Origin: CALRWV02 sp943371965
GTDB lineage: Bacteria > Bacteroidota > JABWAT01
Direction of reading: 5' to 3'
NCBI GenBank assembly: GCA_943371965.1
Contig: CALRWV020000011.1
Coordinates: 20,989-84,988 of the forward strand
DNA: 64,000 nt
Made by a program: the position numbers and the translations under genes. Below the pieces are notes generated by a model that was not told the DNA's origin, searched no databases, and saw only the letters and a list, made by a program, of their open reading frames with translations. The number at the start of each line of letters is the position of its first letter. The first letter of the stretch is position 1. Shown piece after piece: positions 1-8,920 of the stretch.

Positions 1-2
1 TT

Positions 3-3000
3 TATGTCAGACTTGCACTTTCAGCAATGTTTCTGGCATTGTTTACTGCTACCTTTTTCATTTCGTTTGTAAAAAAGAACATTTACAATTTTGCCTTCGC
101 TTCCTATTTTATTGTCAGTATCTGGATTCTGAAACTCAATTACGACAACAGTTTTTCCGAACTTTATATTTTGGGATTGATCCTGATTTATTTCGTTGTT
201 TGCATTGCAATACGGGATACTTTTCAACTTGCAGTTTATTCCATTACAATGAATGTTGCAGTCATTTTGCTGATCAATGAATTTCCTTTTTCGGGTTATA
301 CTATTTCATTGCTTTCAGTTTTCTCGCTGACATTTGCAATTATCTGTTTCATGGTTCTGCTGACACGCAATAAAATACAGAACGATCTTGAGATCAGCAG
401 TTCACTTTTATCTTCCATTTTTCATGAATCCGGTGATGCCATTCTTATTGTTGATATTGGAACAAAAACAATAATCGACTGCAATCATCAGGCGCTTGAT
501 TTGTTTGAGATAAATTCAAAAAACAAATTCAGAACCGACAGCGAAATCCAGCGGATGATGAAAGAAAATCTGGATTCCCTTTTTGAAACTGATTCATTTG
601 ATGATACATCCAAAAATTTTCTCGGAACAAAACTTTCAACTGCATCAGGAAAGACAGTCTGGGCTGATATTTCAGGAAAAGAATTGCCGTTGAGAAACAG
701 AAAAATCCTGCTGATTACAATAGTTGATACATCGGACAGAAGAAAGGCAGATGAATCTTCACGTAAAGTTTCAGAACAGCGCAAACAGCTTCTTGAAGTT
801 TCAAAAAAACTCAATTCAACTTTATCTGAAGATGAAATCATTAAACAAATTGCCGCCAGTCTGACCAAAGTTCTGCAATATGACGGTTGTATTCTTTACA
901 AAATGGATCCGGTTAAAGGCGTCATGTATCCTCTGGTATTGAAATCTTCAGGAATTGCAGTACCTGAACTGTCGAAATATGCAATCCCTATTACAAAGGG
1001 AATTGCGGGAGCCGTGTTTGAAAAAAAATCAGGGGAAATTGTTAACTATGCACACCTTGATCCGCGCTCTATTTATTTGAGTGAGCTTCACAGAAAATTT
1101 GAACACCTGATTTCAATTCCGCTGGTTAACAAGGAAAATGTTGTTGCTGTTTTCAGCGTTGTCCGAGATGCAGATCCACCTTTTACCGAAGATGAATTTG
1201 AGCTGGTTCAGCTCTTTGTTTCTCAGGCCTCCATTGCTCTTGAAAATGCAAGGTTGTTCAAGGAAGTGCAGAACGAAGCTCTTCATACCCATGCAATCAT
1301 CGAAGTAACAAACGCCATCAATTCAACAATGGATGTCAACAGGCTTCTTGACCTGATTGTTGAAAAAGTTTTAAACTTAACAAATTCAACAGAAGGTGGT
1401 TTGTTTCTTGTCAATGAAATTGAACAAACACTGTCTATGGTTTCCAATCAGGGTAGAAATGATGGAATTCAGCATGAAATAAAATTAAGAATGGGTGAAG
1501 GAATCGCTGGTTGGGTGGCACAAACCGGCGATCCTGTTCTGATCAAAAATGCACATACAGATCCGAATTATTCAGTCTTTCGTCCGTTTGAACACATTCA
1601 ATCAATTATTTCCATACCTCTTTTCAATCAGGGAAAAGTAGTTGGAGTGCTCAGTATTAGCCGTGTTACAGGTGAGCCTGCGTTTACAGAAGATGATTAC
1701 CGGATTGCACAGAATTTTGCACATCAGGCAGCACTTGCTTTGGATAATGTCAGGCTTTTTGATGAAATCAGAATTTCAGAAGAAAAATACCGTTCCATGT
1801 TTGAGGAAACAGAAGAAGTTGTAATTTTTACAGACATCGATGGCAAAATCCTGGATATCAATCCTGCTGGAGTCAAGCTGTATGGTTTCGATTCAAAAGA
1901 AGAACTTCTTGCAATTCCTTCAATTGAAACTTTGTATGCTGATAAAATAAACCGTGCTCCTTATATAGAAGAAATGCTTTCAAAGGGATTTGTAAAAAAC
2001 CTTGAAGTTGAAATGAAAAGAAAAGATGGAGGAAAATTATTCCTTCTTGAAACTTCATTTGCTGTTCGTGATGAATTTGGCAACATCTCTTTTTTCCGCG
2101 GAATACTGCGTGACATTACTGAACGCCGGAAACTGGAGCAGCAGTTTTTCCAATCTCAGAAAATGGAATCCATCGGTCTTCTTGCAGGTGGAATCGCCCA
2201 TGATTTCAATAATATCCTGAGCGGTATTTTGGGTTACGCATCACTGATCAAAACCGGAATTGATGAAAACCATAAATATTTCAAATATGTTGATTCGATG
2301 GAAAAAAGTGCTCTACGTGCCGCAGAACTGACTTCCCAGCTTCTTGCTTTTGCACGAGGCGGAAAATATGTTACCAAACTTTTCGGCATCAATGAAGTTG
2401 TTACGGAAACAATGACCATTCTTGCGAGAACATTCAGCAAATCGATTGACATCGAAATGTTTCTTGAAGAAAATCTGCCGATGATTGAAGGTGATCCCAG
2501 TCAGATGCAGCAGGTAACGCTGAACCTATGTGTCAATGCCCGGGATGCGATCAAAGGATCCGGAAAAATTATTATTGAGACAAACAAAGTTGTTTTGGAA
2601 GAGGGGGAAGCATCTACCAAATCAGAATTGAAACCGGGAACCTACGTTACAGTTTCAGTTACAGATACCGGTATTGGAATGGACAAGGAGACCCTTCAGA
2701 GAATTTACGAACCCTTTTTCACAACCAAAGAAGTTGGAAAGGGAACCGGACTCGGTTTGGCGATGGTGTATGGTGTAGTCAAGAACCATGAAGGTCTTAT
2801 CAACGTTTACAGTGAAGTTGGTGAAGGAACAACCTTCATGATTTATCTTCCTGCCATAACTGATTCGGAAAATAATTCAAACGCAAAACCTGACAGTTCC
2901 AAAGATGGAAATTTAACTGAGACTTTATACTCCAAAAATCATGATGTTGTTTTGGTTGTTGATGATGAGGAATCTTTACAGGCGCTTCTGTTTGATGTCT

Positions 3001-3305
3001 TAAGTAATTTTGGTTACCGTGTTTTATCAGCACAGAATGGAATTGAAGCACTTAAAATTTACAACGCCCACAAAGACGATATCAACATTGTTATACTTGA
3101 TATGGTTATGCCAAAACTTGGTGGTTATGAAACTTTTCTTGAACTGAAAAAAATAAATCCAAATGTAAAAACAATCTTATCTTCAGGTTTCAGCCAGAAT
3201 ATACAAACCCAGGAAATGATGAATTCAGGTGTCTCGTCTTTTATTCAGAAACCCTATCAGGTTAATGAACTGTTGAAAAAAGTCAAACAGGCTATATACG
3301 GATAA
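3..3305 (+). CDS. Hybrid sensor histidine kinase (5' partial)
   Basis: A membrane-anchored hybrid kinase that should autophosphorylate on His and pass phosphate to its own receiver. The frame is open to the left edge, so the true start lies outside; numbering here is from the first in-window Met at base 27. Visible order: about five hydrophobic helices (1-115), PAS (125-237), GAF (260-405), second GAF (430-580), second PAS (598-715), HisKA with AHDFNN and acceptor His725, HATPase with NLCVNARDAI and GTGLGLAM (815-945), and a C-terminal receiver with acceptor Asp1025 in LDMVMPK. No response regulator or DNA-binding partner is adjacent, so the target is unknown, and the input signal cannot be read from sequence. 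Confidence 0.9.
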   Translation, partial: YVRLALSAMFLALFTATFFISFVKKNIYNFAFASYFIVSIWILKLNYDNSFSELYILGLILIYFVVCIAIRDTFQLAVYSITMNVAVILLINEFPFSGYTISLLSVFSLTFAIICFMVLLTRNKIQNDLEISSSLLSSIFHESGDAILIVDIGTKTIIDCNHQALDLFEINSKNKFRTDSEIQRMMKENLDSLFETDSFDDTSKNFLGTKLSTASGKTVWADISGKELPLRNRKILLITIVDTSDRRKADESSRKVSEQRKQLLEVSKKLNSTLSEDEIIKQIAASLTKVLQYDGCILYKMDPVKGVMYPLVLKSSGIAVPELSKYAIPITKGIAGAVFEKKSGEIVNYAHLDPRSIYLSELHRKFEHLISIPLVNKENVVAVFSVVRDADPPFTEDEFELVQLFVSQASIALENARLFKEVQNEALHTHAIIEVTNAINSTMDVNRLLDLIVEKVLNLTNSTEGGLFLVNEIEQTLSMVSNQGRNDGIQHEIKLRMGEGIAGWVAQTGDPVLIKNAHTDPNYSVFRPFEHIQSIISIPLFNQGKVVGVLSISRVTGEPAFTEDDYRIAQNFAHQAALALDNVRLFDEIRISEEKYRSMFEETEEVVIFTDIDGKILDINPAGVKLYGFDSKEELLAIPSIETLYADKINRAPYIEEMLSKGFVKNLEVEMKRKDGGKLFLLETSFAVRDEFGNISFFRGILRDITERRKLEQQFFQSQKMESIGLLAGGIAHDFNNILSGILGYASLIKTGIDENHKYFKYVDSMEKSALRAAELTSQLLAFARGGKYVTKLFGINEVVTETMTILARTFSKSIDIEMFLEENLPMIEGDPSQMQQVTLNLCVNARDAIKGSGKIIIETNKVVLEEGEASTKSELKPGTYVTVSVTDTGIGMDKETLQRIYEPFFTTKEVGKGTGLGLAMVYGVVKNHEGLINVYSEVGEGTTFMIYLPAITDSENNSNAKPDSSKDGNLTETLYSKNHDVVLVVDDEESLQALLFDVLSNFGYRVLSAQNGIEALKIYNAHKDDINIVILDMVMPKLGGYETFLELKKINPNVKTILSSGFSQNIQTQEMMNSGVSSFIQKPYQVNELLKKVKQAIYG

Positions 3306-3315
3306 ATGTGTTTAA

Positions 3316-3362
3316 TTAATTTCAAGTGATTATACCAGATTCAAAAAATCACTTGAAATTAA
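3316..3362. terminator. 16-bp inverted repeat between convergent genes
   Basis: Bases 3316-3331 and 3347-3362 are perfect reverse complements (16 bp) around a 15-base AT-rich loop. The repeat sits between two converging kinase genes and covers the last codons of the minus-strand one. There is no long T-run, so it may stop or protect transcripts from both sides rather than act as a classical terminator. Confidence 0.6.
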
Positions 3363-5310
3363 CTGTAAATTTCGCCCCATTTCTGAAATTCTGATCATAA
3401 TAAATACGGGCATCCATTGAATCCAAAATCCTTTTTACAACTGAAAGACCCAATCCGCTTCCTTCTGTTTTCGTTGTGAAAAATGGCTGGAAAATATTAT
3501 TGATTTCATTAGGCTGAATTCCCGGACCATCATCTTCAATCGATAAAGTAAGTTCATCAATTTCCTGCACATTGATTTTTCCCTTTCCTTTCATTGCCTG
3601 AATTGAATTCATCATCAGATTTAAAAACACCTGAGTCATCAATTCCCGGTCAATCTGTATTTTGAATTCGGTCTGAAAGTGTGAAACAAATTTTATTCCG
3701 CTGTTATCCGGAATAAGCTGAAGTTTTTCAAAACAATTTTGTGTCAGTTCCGAAATTGAAACCATTTCATAATTTGGTGAAATCGGTTTTCCGTAATCAA
3801 GCAAATCATTTACAAGCCGGTTCAATCGGTCAACTTCCTCAACGATAATAATTTTATATTTTTCCCGGTTGTTTTCAGTAATGCTTTTTGCAGCAAACTT
3901 TATACTTGAAAGCGGATTTCTGATTTCATGAGCAAGAGTAACTGTCATTTGTCCAACAATCGCCATCCGTTCCATGAGTTGTCTTTCCCTGATAATTTCA
4001 AGATGCTCCTTTACCAGAATAAACTGGTTAGAAAGTGTCATCATAAAATTTACGTCCTGACTGTTCCAATCACTGAGATTGTCATCGCGGTTGAAAAACA
4101 GAAAATAATTTGTCCTGTTAGCCCCCAATACACGTATACCGATCTGAATTTTATTTTCCTCATAAAAAGAACAGACAACTGAACGCCACTCTTCACTTTG
4201 CGTTTTGATTTTCAATTCATCCAGTTTGAGTGAAAAGAGTGATTCAAATTCATTTGAAAATATTCTATCATCAGGCAGTCTGAATGAGTTGGGCATCCAT
4301 AATGAAAATGGATTGATCTGTCTCAACTTTCCGGTTTCATCCATTTTGTAAATGGCAAGAAGTTCTGCAGATGCCCCTTCGTTGCATGACTTTTTAAAAT
4401 CAGCCAAAACCTGTTCGTTATCAATAAATTTCAGAGATTCATTTGTGAATTTATCCAGTATCTTTTTCTGTTTTGCAATCTGCTTGAAAAAAACATCTTC
4501 CAGTCTTGTCATGCGTTGTGATATATACGGAAAAAATGAAAAAGTCAGTGAAGTAACAATTATCAGCGTCAATGAAATTGCCGCAACTTCAGATTGAATT
4601 TTCAATGTCAGTACAAGAACAATCATGGCAGCACAAAAAAGCAACCAGCCCAATAATGATTTAACAATTGAATATTTTTTTGGGATGACCAGAATGTTGG
4701 TTTTCATGATCACGTAACCCATCATAACCGTGTAAATCCCATTTGAAAGCTGTCCTATTTCGTATGGATTTGCACCGGGAAAAAGATTATCTGACAAACC
4801 ACCAAGATATGCAATCAGCCCCGTTACAATCAGAAAACTGTAAATCCGTTTTGATAAGGGATTGTTGGTTTCCTGCCGCTTTTTATAGAGAAGCCATAAT
4901 CCCATTGACATGGTTATCAGAAGATCCAGGGAGAAACAAATGAGAAAACCTTTGAACCAGAAAGTTTCATAACTGCTGAAATCGGGATGAAGAACTGCCA
5001 GATTCAACATGACGGAAGGAACAGAAATAATCAGTATTGTGTTTCTGTACTTGTTAGGGTAAGTAACATCGCGGAGAAAAGTGAATGTTGCAACTCCCAG
5101 CCAGGAGGCTGAAGCATAAATCATTTTGTGCCAGAAGTTAAACATTTCAGGAAAGCTGAACAGGATTGAAAAATTCCAGAGTGTGCACAAAAATGAAAGA
5201 AGAATAAAAGAGCGGTTCACTTTTGGAAACGGATTTCTGAGGACAACATAACCAAACAGGTAAAAATTGACCACAAAAGCGAAAAGACAAAAGATGAGTT
5301 GAAGTTCCAT
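3349..5310 (-). CDS. Membrane sensor histidine kinase (NtrB-like)
   Basis: A 653-residue sensor kinase. Residues 1-260 are mostly hydrophobic and form about eight membrane segments, resembling the 7TM-type N-terminal region of some histidine kinases. A variable GAF-like stretch (about 280-430) follows, then HisKA with LAHEIRNPLSS and acceptor His461, and HATPase_c with NLMMNSIQAM and GSGLGLSVV. There is no receiver domain. No response regulator is next to it, so it is an orphan whose partner must be encoded elsewhere. Its start is 100 bases from the end of the next upstream gene, across a terminator-like hairpin, so it probably has its own promoter. Confidence 0.88.
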   Translation of the reverse strand: MELQLIFCLFAFVVNFYLFGYVVLRNPFPKVNRSFILLSFLCTLWNFSILFSFPEMFNFWHKMIYASASWLGVATFTFLRDVTYPNKYRNTILIISVPSVMLNLAVLHPDFSSYETFWFKGFLICFSLDLLITMSMGLWLLYKKRQETNNPLSKRIYSFLIVTGLIAYLGGLSDNLFPGANPYEIGQLSNGIYTVMMGYVIMKTNILVIPKKYSIVKSLLGWLLFCAAMIVLVLTLKIQSEVAAISLTLIIVTSLTFSFFPYISQRMTRLEDVFFKQIAKQKKILDKFTNESLKFIDNEQVLADFKKSCNEGASAELLAIYKMDETGKLRQINPFSLWMPNSFRLPDDRIFSNEFESLFSLKLDELKIKTQSEEWRSVVCSFYEENKIQIGIRVLGANRTNYFLFFNRDDNLSDWNSQDVNFMMTLSNQFILVKEHLEIIRERQLMERMAIVGQMTVTLAHEIRNPLSSIKFAAKSITENNREKYKIIIVEEVDRLNRLVNDLLDYGKPISPNYEMVSISELTQNCFEKLQLIPDNSGIKFVSHFQTEFKIQIDRELMTQVFLNLMMNSIQAMKGKGKINVQEIDELTLSIEDDGPGIQPNEINNIFQPFFTTKTEGSGLGLSVVKRILDSMDARIYYDQNFRNGAKFTVNFK

Positions 5311-5356
5311 AGAATATTTTCTTTGATTGAAATTAATTCAATTTATGAATGAAACA

Positions 5357-5390
5357 AAATCCGGCCGGGCTTTCGCCGCAACCGGATTTT
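5357..5390 (-). terminator. Probable intrinsic terminator
   Basis: AAAATCCGG (5357-5365) pairs with CCGGATTTT (5382-5390), with extra GC pairing possible in the loop. On the minus strand the stem is followed by ATTTTGTTTC. It lies just downstream of the small envelope-protein gene that ends at 5411. Confidence 0.6.
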
Positions 5391-5410
5391 TGGAGGAGTC
5401 GCTCTTGACC

Positions 5411-5962
5411 TTAACGCGTCGGGAATCTCCAAGAAAATATCAGTCCGAAATATGGAGTTTTAACAACTTCAGGACCGCCATCAATAATTTCTGAATAAGG
5501 TTTTACTGGCTGTTTCGCTGAAGGAACACTGATAATATCAATCTCGTAATCCTGATTAATAACCACCCCTGCTTTCAGGGTCATTCCGGCATGGCCTCCA
5601 ATCAGAATATCATAAAATCCGCCAACACCAAGACGGAGAGATAAATCTTCGCCTTCGTTTACCATTGCATATAACTCTGCTTCCGGAATCGGAATAAAAC
5701 CATTCAATCCATAAAGACCTACAGAGAAACCCGGTTTTACAAATCCGTTCCAGAATGAATTTACATTTGTTAGGGTATAGTCATAAAACAATGTTGAGAT
5801 GGGCATTTTGAAATCAGAAGTGGCAACCGGCAAACTCCCCACTGTTAATCCCGCCCCAAATCCCCAAATTGATTTGTTCAGCAGTTTTGGTTTTTCAAAT
5901 TCCTGGGCAGTTATTAAATTGCTTGTTAAAGCAAAGAAAAGTATGTAAAGTATCCGTTTCAT
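5411..5962 (-). CDS. Secreted outer-membrane-like protein, unknown function
   Basis: A 183-residue protein beginning with a signal peptide (MKRILYILFFALTSNLITAQ, cleavage likely after AQ or TA). The rest is rich in Gly, aromatic and alternating hydrophobic residues and ends in FSWRFPTR, which suggests a small beta-barrel or periplasmic protein. I recognise no family. The start is supported by a GAGGT element shortly upstream. Its first 40 or so bases and upstream 14 bases recur at 7230-7281, so the gene once probably lay directly after the barrel gene ending at 7282. Confidence 0.7.
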   Translation of the reverse strand: MKRILYILFFALTSNLITAQEFEKPKLLNKSIWGFGAGLTVGSLPVATSDFKMPISTLFYDYTLTNVNSFWNGFVKPGFSVGLYGLNGFIPIPEAELYAMVNEGEDLSLRLGVGGFYDILIGGHAGMTLKAGVVINQDYEIDIISVPSAKQPVKPYSEIIDGGPEVVKTPYFGLIFSWRFPTR

Positions 5963-5976
5963 ATTAACCTCATATT
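5925..5976. repeat. Direct repeat copy A (start of envelope gene)
   Basis: A 52-base segment covering the start codon, ribosome-binding region and signal-peptide codons of the gene at 5411-5962. It matches 7230-7281 in the same orientation with about four mismatches and no gaps. The outer parts of the two copies diverge. Confidence 0.8.
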
Positions 5977-6101
5977 AGTGATATTTTTTTGAACCAACAC
6001 AATGTGCAATTCTGAACACATTACTATCTAAACGCTCAACCATTATTGGATTCGTAAATGTTCACATTTCCACTGTCCCACCACTTTTAGGTAGGAGTTT
6101 T

Positions 6102-6491
6102 TCAATAATTGTGTTGTTGTTTTCTTTTCATCATGTGACTTATTATAAAAAGAATGCCAACTATAATAAACGGAAATGTAACGATTAATATAATGCCCAA
6201 GGATATACCAATGGAATGGTTCATGTTATAGTTGTGAATATAAATGAATGGGCTAAAGCCAACTCCTAATATTAAAAAAATTATTCCTCCAAAATATTCC
6301 CACTTCCATGCTACTATCAGCAATGTTATTAATATAATTGTTGGAATCAGATGAATTAAAAAGTTTTTAATTTGTTCCCAAATTGTTAAACTCGGTTCAA
6401 ATACATCCAACGCAAATACACTAATGAATAAGATAGATAGAATACAAATGATTCTAGGTATCCAGTGAAGTACTTTAATATTTGTTTTCAT
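6102..6491 (-). CDS. Small integral membrane protein, unknown
   Basis: A 129-residue, strongly hydrophobic protein with about four membrane helices (roughly 12-32, 36-62, 68-86 and 95-120) and a short basic C-terminal tail (MMKRKQQHNY). No family is recognised. It starts 15 bases after the end of the repeat-containing secreted protein upstream, so the two are probably co-transcribed. Both lie within the segment bounded by the duplicated gene start (5925-5976 and 7230-7281), which suggests they arrived or moved together. Confidence 0.55.
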   Translation of the reverse strand: MKTNIKVLHWIPRIICILSILFISVFALDVFEPSLTIWEQIKNFLIHLIPTIILITLLIVAWKWEYFGGIIFLILGVGFSPFIYIHNYNMNHSIGISLGIILIVTFPFIIVGILFIISHMMKRKQQHNY

Positions 6492-6506
6492 TGTATTATT
6501 CCTTTT

Positions 6507-7214
6507 TTAATTAACAGTTTTATCTATTCTCAGGTCTATTTTTCCATCTTTATCCAAGAAAATAAATTCGCCCTTTTTATACGAATGCCCTTGAATTGTA
6601 ACATCGCGAAAGAGCAAAGCTTGTTTTAACTTTCCGTTGTCGTAAAATTTCACTCTGCGTTCTGTGCCCATGCGAGCTACTTGGTAGCCATATATAAAAA
6701 TATTTCCACTGGTTGTGCACGGAATACCATCAATTAACTCATCATTCACAAGCCAAATTTCTTTTAATTTGCCATTTTCATACAAAGGTGTACCAGGCCC
6801 ATCATTCTGGGCGCCGATTAGATGACCTTGTATTAATGTATTTTCTGGTAGCCAAAAGCTTAACTTCTCCCCCCAATAGTTAAAGAAAACGCTAGTACCA
6901 GGGGGAAGAGGCTGACCAAAGAATTTTGTTTCTTTGCTAATAATACATCGGTCAAGTTTACCATCGCTATTAAAAAAAAGCTTTGAACTTTCCGGTAACC
7001 AATAACCATCAATTATAAAGTCTTTAGCAAGAACACAGGTATTAATCTTATTATTTTTGAAATATTCAACTTCTCCCCTACATGGAATGTTTTTGATTAT
7101 TTGTTCAGTGTTTTCTTTACTATTTGATTGTGGATATGAAGTACTATTAAAGATAGTTGTGAAAATTATCACCATATGGAATATGCTTGATTTTAAGGTT
7201 GTTTTAGTTTTCAT
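6507..7214 (-). CDS. Secreted MORN/YwqK-like repeat protein
   Basis: A 235-residue protein with an N-terminal hydrophobic signal region (about 10-30) and four or five imperfect repeats of about 35-45 residues. Each has the pattern F-x-x-x-G-K-L, a short strand, then I-x-G; examples are FFNSDGKLDR, LYENGKLKEIW, FYDNGKLKQALL and LDKDGKIDLRI. This resembles MORN-type or YwqK-family beta repeats, which are binding scaffolds of uncertain role. Its ATG overlaps the stop (ATGA) of a short 18-codon frame beginning at 7267 that copies another gene's signal peptide, so translation may be coupled to that fragment. Confidence 0.6.
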   Translation of the reverse strand: MKTKTTLKSSIFHMVIIFTTIFNSTSYPQSNSKENTEQIIKNIPCRGEVEYFKNNKINTCVLAKDFIIDGYWLPESSKLFFNSDGKLDRCIISKETKFFGQPLPPGTSVFFNYWGEKLSFWLPENTLIQGHLIGAQNDGPGTPLYENGKLKEIWLVNDELIDGIPCTTSGNIFIYGYQVARMGTERRVKFYDNGKLKQALLFRDVTIQGHSYKKGEFIFLDKDGKIDLRIDKTVN

Positions 7215-7267
7215 TTTTTTGCCTTTAATGTTAATGCAAAGAAAGGTATGTAAAAGATCCGTTTCAT
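7211..7267 (-). pseudogene. Truncated copy of an envelope-protein start (18 codons)
   Basis: The minus strand from 7267 reads MKRIFYIPFFALTLKAKK and then TGA. It copies the first 13 or so residues (MKRILYILFFALT) of the 183-residue protein at 5411-5962, including the same upstream GAGGT-containing leader. The frame stops as it reaches the ATG of the next gene (ATGA overlap). It is most simply a broken remnant, but it could serve as a leader peptide that couples translation. Confidence 0.6.
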
Positions 7268-7281
7268 ATTAACCTCATATT
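7230..7281. repeat. Direct repeat copy B (start of envelope gene)
   Basis: The second copy of the 52-base segment at 5925-5976, with about four substitutions. It lies directly against the stop of the barrel gene at 7282. Together the copies bracket about 1.25 kb holding two unrelated small genes. Confidence 0.8.
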
Positions 7282-7824
7282 TTAAAGCAGACTTAAAAGT
7301 ATAGCAACTCCAAAAACTGAATATTCCGGGTTTAAATTTGCATTTGCACTCAGTCCAATTCCAAGTCGACTTATTGGATTAAAATCGATTCTCGCTTCCA
7401 ACGGAATTCCGAAAGTCACAAATTTACTCTCTGAATAATATTCAGTTGAAAAAATCCCTGAACTTTTATATAACAACTGATCTCTTTTTGAACCGGAAAC
7501 TATCCCTATGCCACCTGACACGGAGAAAAGAAAAGGAGATTTTTGCAAATACCTGCCAATAAGAAATCCAGCCTCCATAAATGATTCATTTGGTGAAGCT
7601 GATAATCCAAGAAATTCATTTTGATATGAAATTCTTGTAAAATATAATATATCATGACTGGCAAGTCCTAAATTAATTTGAGTTGGTAGACTCATTGCAT
7701 TTTCTGAGAAACCTGCTCCAACTCCACCCGATAAAAGCAATTTTTTATCTGAATTTTCTGGAGATTGTGAAAATGAATTTGAGAAAAGGAATAGAACCAA
7801 AGCAATACTTGTAAACAGTTTCAT
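7282..7824 (-). CDS. Small outer-membrane beta-barrel protein
   Basis: A 180-residue protein with a clear signal peptide (MKLFTSIALVLFLFSNSFSQ) followed by alternating polar and hydrophobic strands such as LLLSGGVGAGFSE and FGIPLEARIDFNPISR, typical of 8-stranded barrels. The C-terminus is hydrophobic (VFGVAILLSLL). A TGAGGT ribosome-binding element lies just upstream of the ATG. Function is unknown. The adjacent duplicated gene start suggests an original two-gene operon with the protein now at 5411-5962. Confidence 0.65.
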   Translation of the reverse strand: MKLFTSIALVLFLFSNSFSQSPENSDKKLLLSGGVGAGFSENAMSLPTQINLGLASHDILYFTRISYQNEFLGLSASPNESFMEAGFLIGRYLQKSPFLFSVSGGIGIVSGSKRDQLLYKSSGIFSTEYYSESKFVTFGIPLEARIDFNPISRLGIGLSANANLNPEYSVFGVAILLSLL

Positions 7825-7971
7825 TATGACCTCATTTAAGTGTAATCTTTATGATTGAAATCATCATGCCAATTCTATATTCACACTTATTACCTTAAAA
7901 TCAGTTTCTTTTTCAGCAATGGTTTACACCTTTTCATTTTTATCTTTACAAAATTGTAATGTCTGGAATTC

Positions 7972-8589
7972 ATGAAAAACAAATTCAAAAAACTTCCTCT
8001 TAATTTTTATACACAAGAAAATGTGATTCAAATTGCAAAAGATTTACTCGGCAAATTTCTAATGACAAGAATTGATGGTGAGAATGTAACAGGCGGAATG
8101 ATTGTTGAAACTGAAGCTTATGCCGGAGTAACAGATCGGGCTTCACATGCTTACGGAAACAGAAGAACCAACAGAACTGAAACCATGTTCACTGAGGGTG
8201 GAATCAGTTACGTTTATCTTTGTTACGGTATTCACAATTTGTTTAATATTGTAACAAACAAAACGGATATTCCCCACGCTGTTCTGATTCGCGCAATTGA
8301 ACCAACTCTTGGAATTGATTTGATGATTCAACGGAGAAAAAAGAAAAAGTTGGATTTCAGTCTAACTTCCGGACCCGGATCTCTCAGTGAAGCATTAGGA
8401 ATAACAAGAAATCAAAATTCGATCAGTTTGCTTGATGATGAAATCTGGATTGAAGATCATGGAATTTCCGTTCCTGAAAGTATGATAATTGCAAGTCCGA
8501 GAGTTGGGGTTGGTTACGCAAAGGAAGATGCTTTATTGCCCTGGAGATTTCGTATAAAAGAAAATCCCTGGACAAGCAAATCCAAATAA
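7972..8589 (+). CDS. DNA-3-methyladenine glycosylase (AAG/MPG family)
   Basis: A 205-residue monofunctional glycosylase of the Aag/MPG fold that excises alkylated purines such as 3-methyladenine and hypoxanthine from DNA (EC 3.2.2.21). Family signatures are present in order: FYTQENVIQIAKDLLGKFL, GGMIVETEAYAG (general-base Glu and intercalating region), DRASHAYGNRRTNRTETMF, YVYLCYGIHNLFNIVT, and LTSGPGSLSEALGI near the C-terminus. The length is normal. It is a single gene on the plus strand, divergent from the barrel gene at 7282-7824. Confidence 0.93.
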   Translation: MKNKFKKLPLNFYTQENVIQIAKDLLGKFLMTRIDGENVTGGMIVETEAYAGVTDRASHAYGNRRTNRTETMFTEGGISYVYLCYGIHNLFNIVTNKTDIPHAVLIRAIEPTLGIDLMIQRRKKKKLDFSLTSGPGSLSEALGITRNQNSISLLDDEIWIEDHGISVPESMIIASPRVGVGYAKEDALLPWRFRIKENPWTSKSK

Positions 8590-8591
8590 AG

Positions 8592-8789
8592 TCATTTCCC
8601 GATTTTCAGAATCGGTTCTGAAACAAGTTCAATCTGAATAGAATTTTGATACAGTTCCGCAATGCCGGAATCAGTTAAAATTTGTTCTCTGATTTTCGAT
8701 CCCCTTATTTTTTTCACCAAAACTTCCAATTTACCTTTTTCGCTGTTAAATGTTGTTTGGATAATATTTGATTGATTTTGTGTTTTCAT
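8592..8789 (-). CDS. Small hypothetical protein
   Basis: A possible 65-residue soluble protein with an ATG start, rich in Lys, Glu and Ile, with no recognised motif. It ends two bases from the stop of the convergent glycosylase gene. No convincing promoter or Shine-Dalgarno sequence is visible upstream (8790-8920). It could be a real small gene or a chance frame. Confidence 0.4.
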   Translation of the reverse strand: MKTQNQSNIIQTTFNSEKGKLEVLVKKIRGSKIREQILTDSGIAELYQNSIQIELVSEPILKIGK

Positions 8790-8920
8790 AAATTTTCCCT
8801 TTTTGATATAGCGATCAAGGAAAGATTATGCCAATATGGAAAACACTTTAAATAGATAGTTTTGAAAGGTAGTTTCATTGAATTTACGGAAATCCGAAAA
8901 ATAAAAACGGAAAATCGAAA

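Noticed and set aside
7941..7948. TATCTTTA as a -7 box for the DNA glycosylase gene
   Set aside because: No TTG lies at the right distance upstream, so the promoter match is incomplete.
8884..8900. 17-base match to the reverse complement of 17335-17351
   Set aside because: Both lie in AT-rich gaps; one match of this length in 64 kb of biased sequence can arise by chance, and the flanks do not align.
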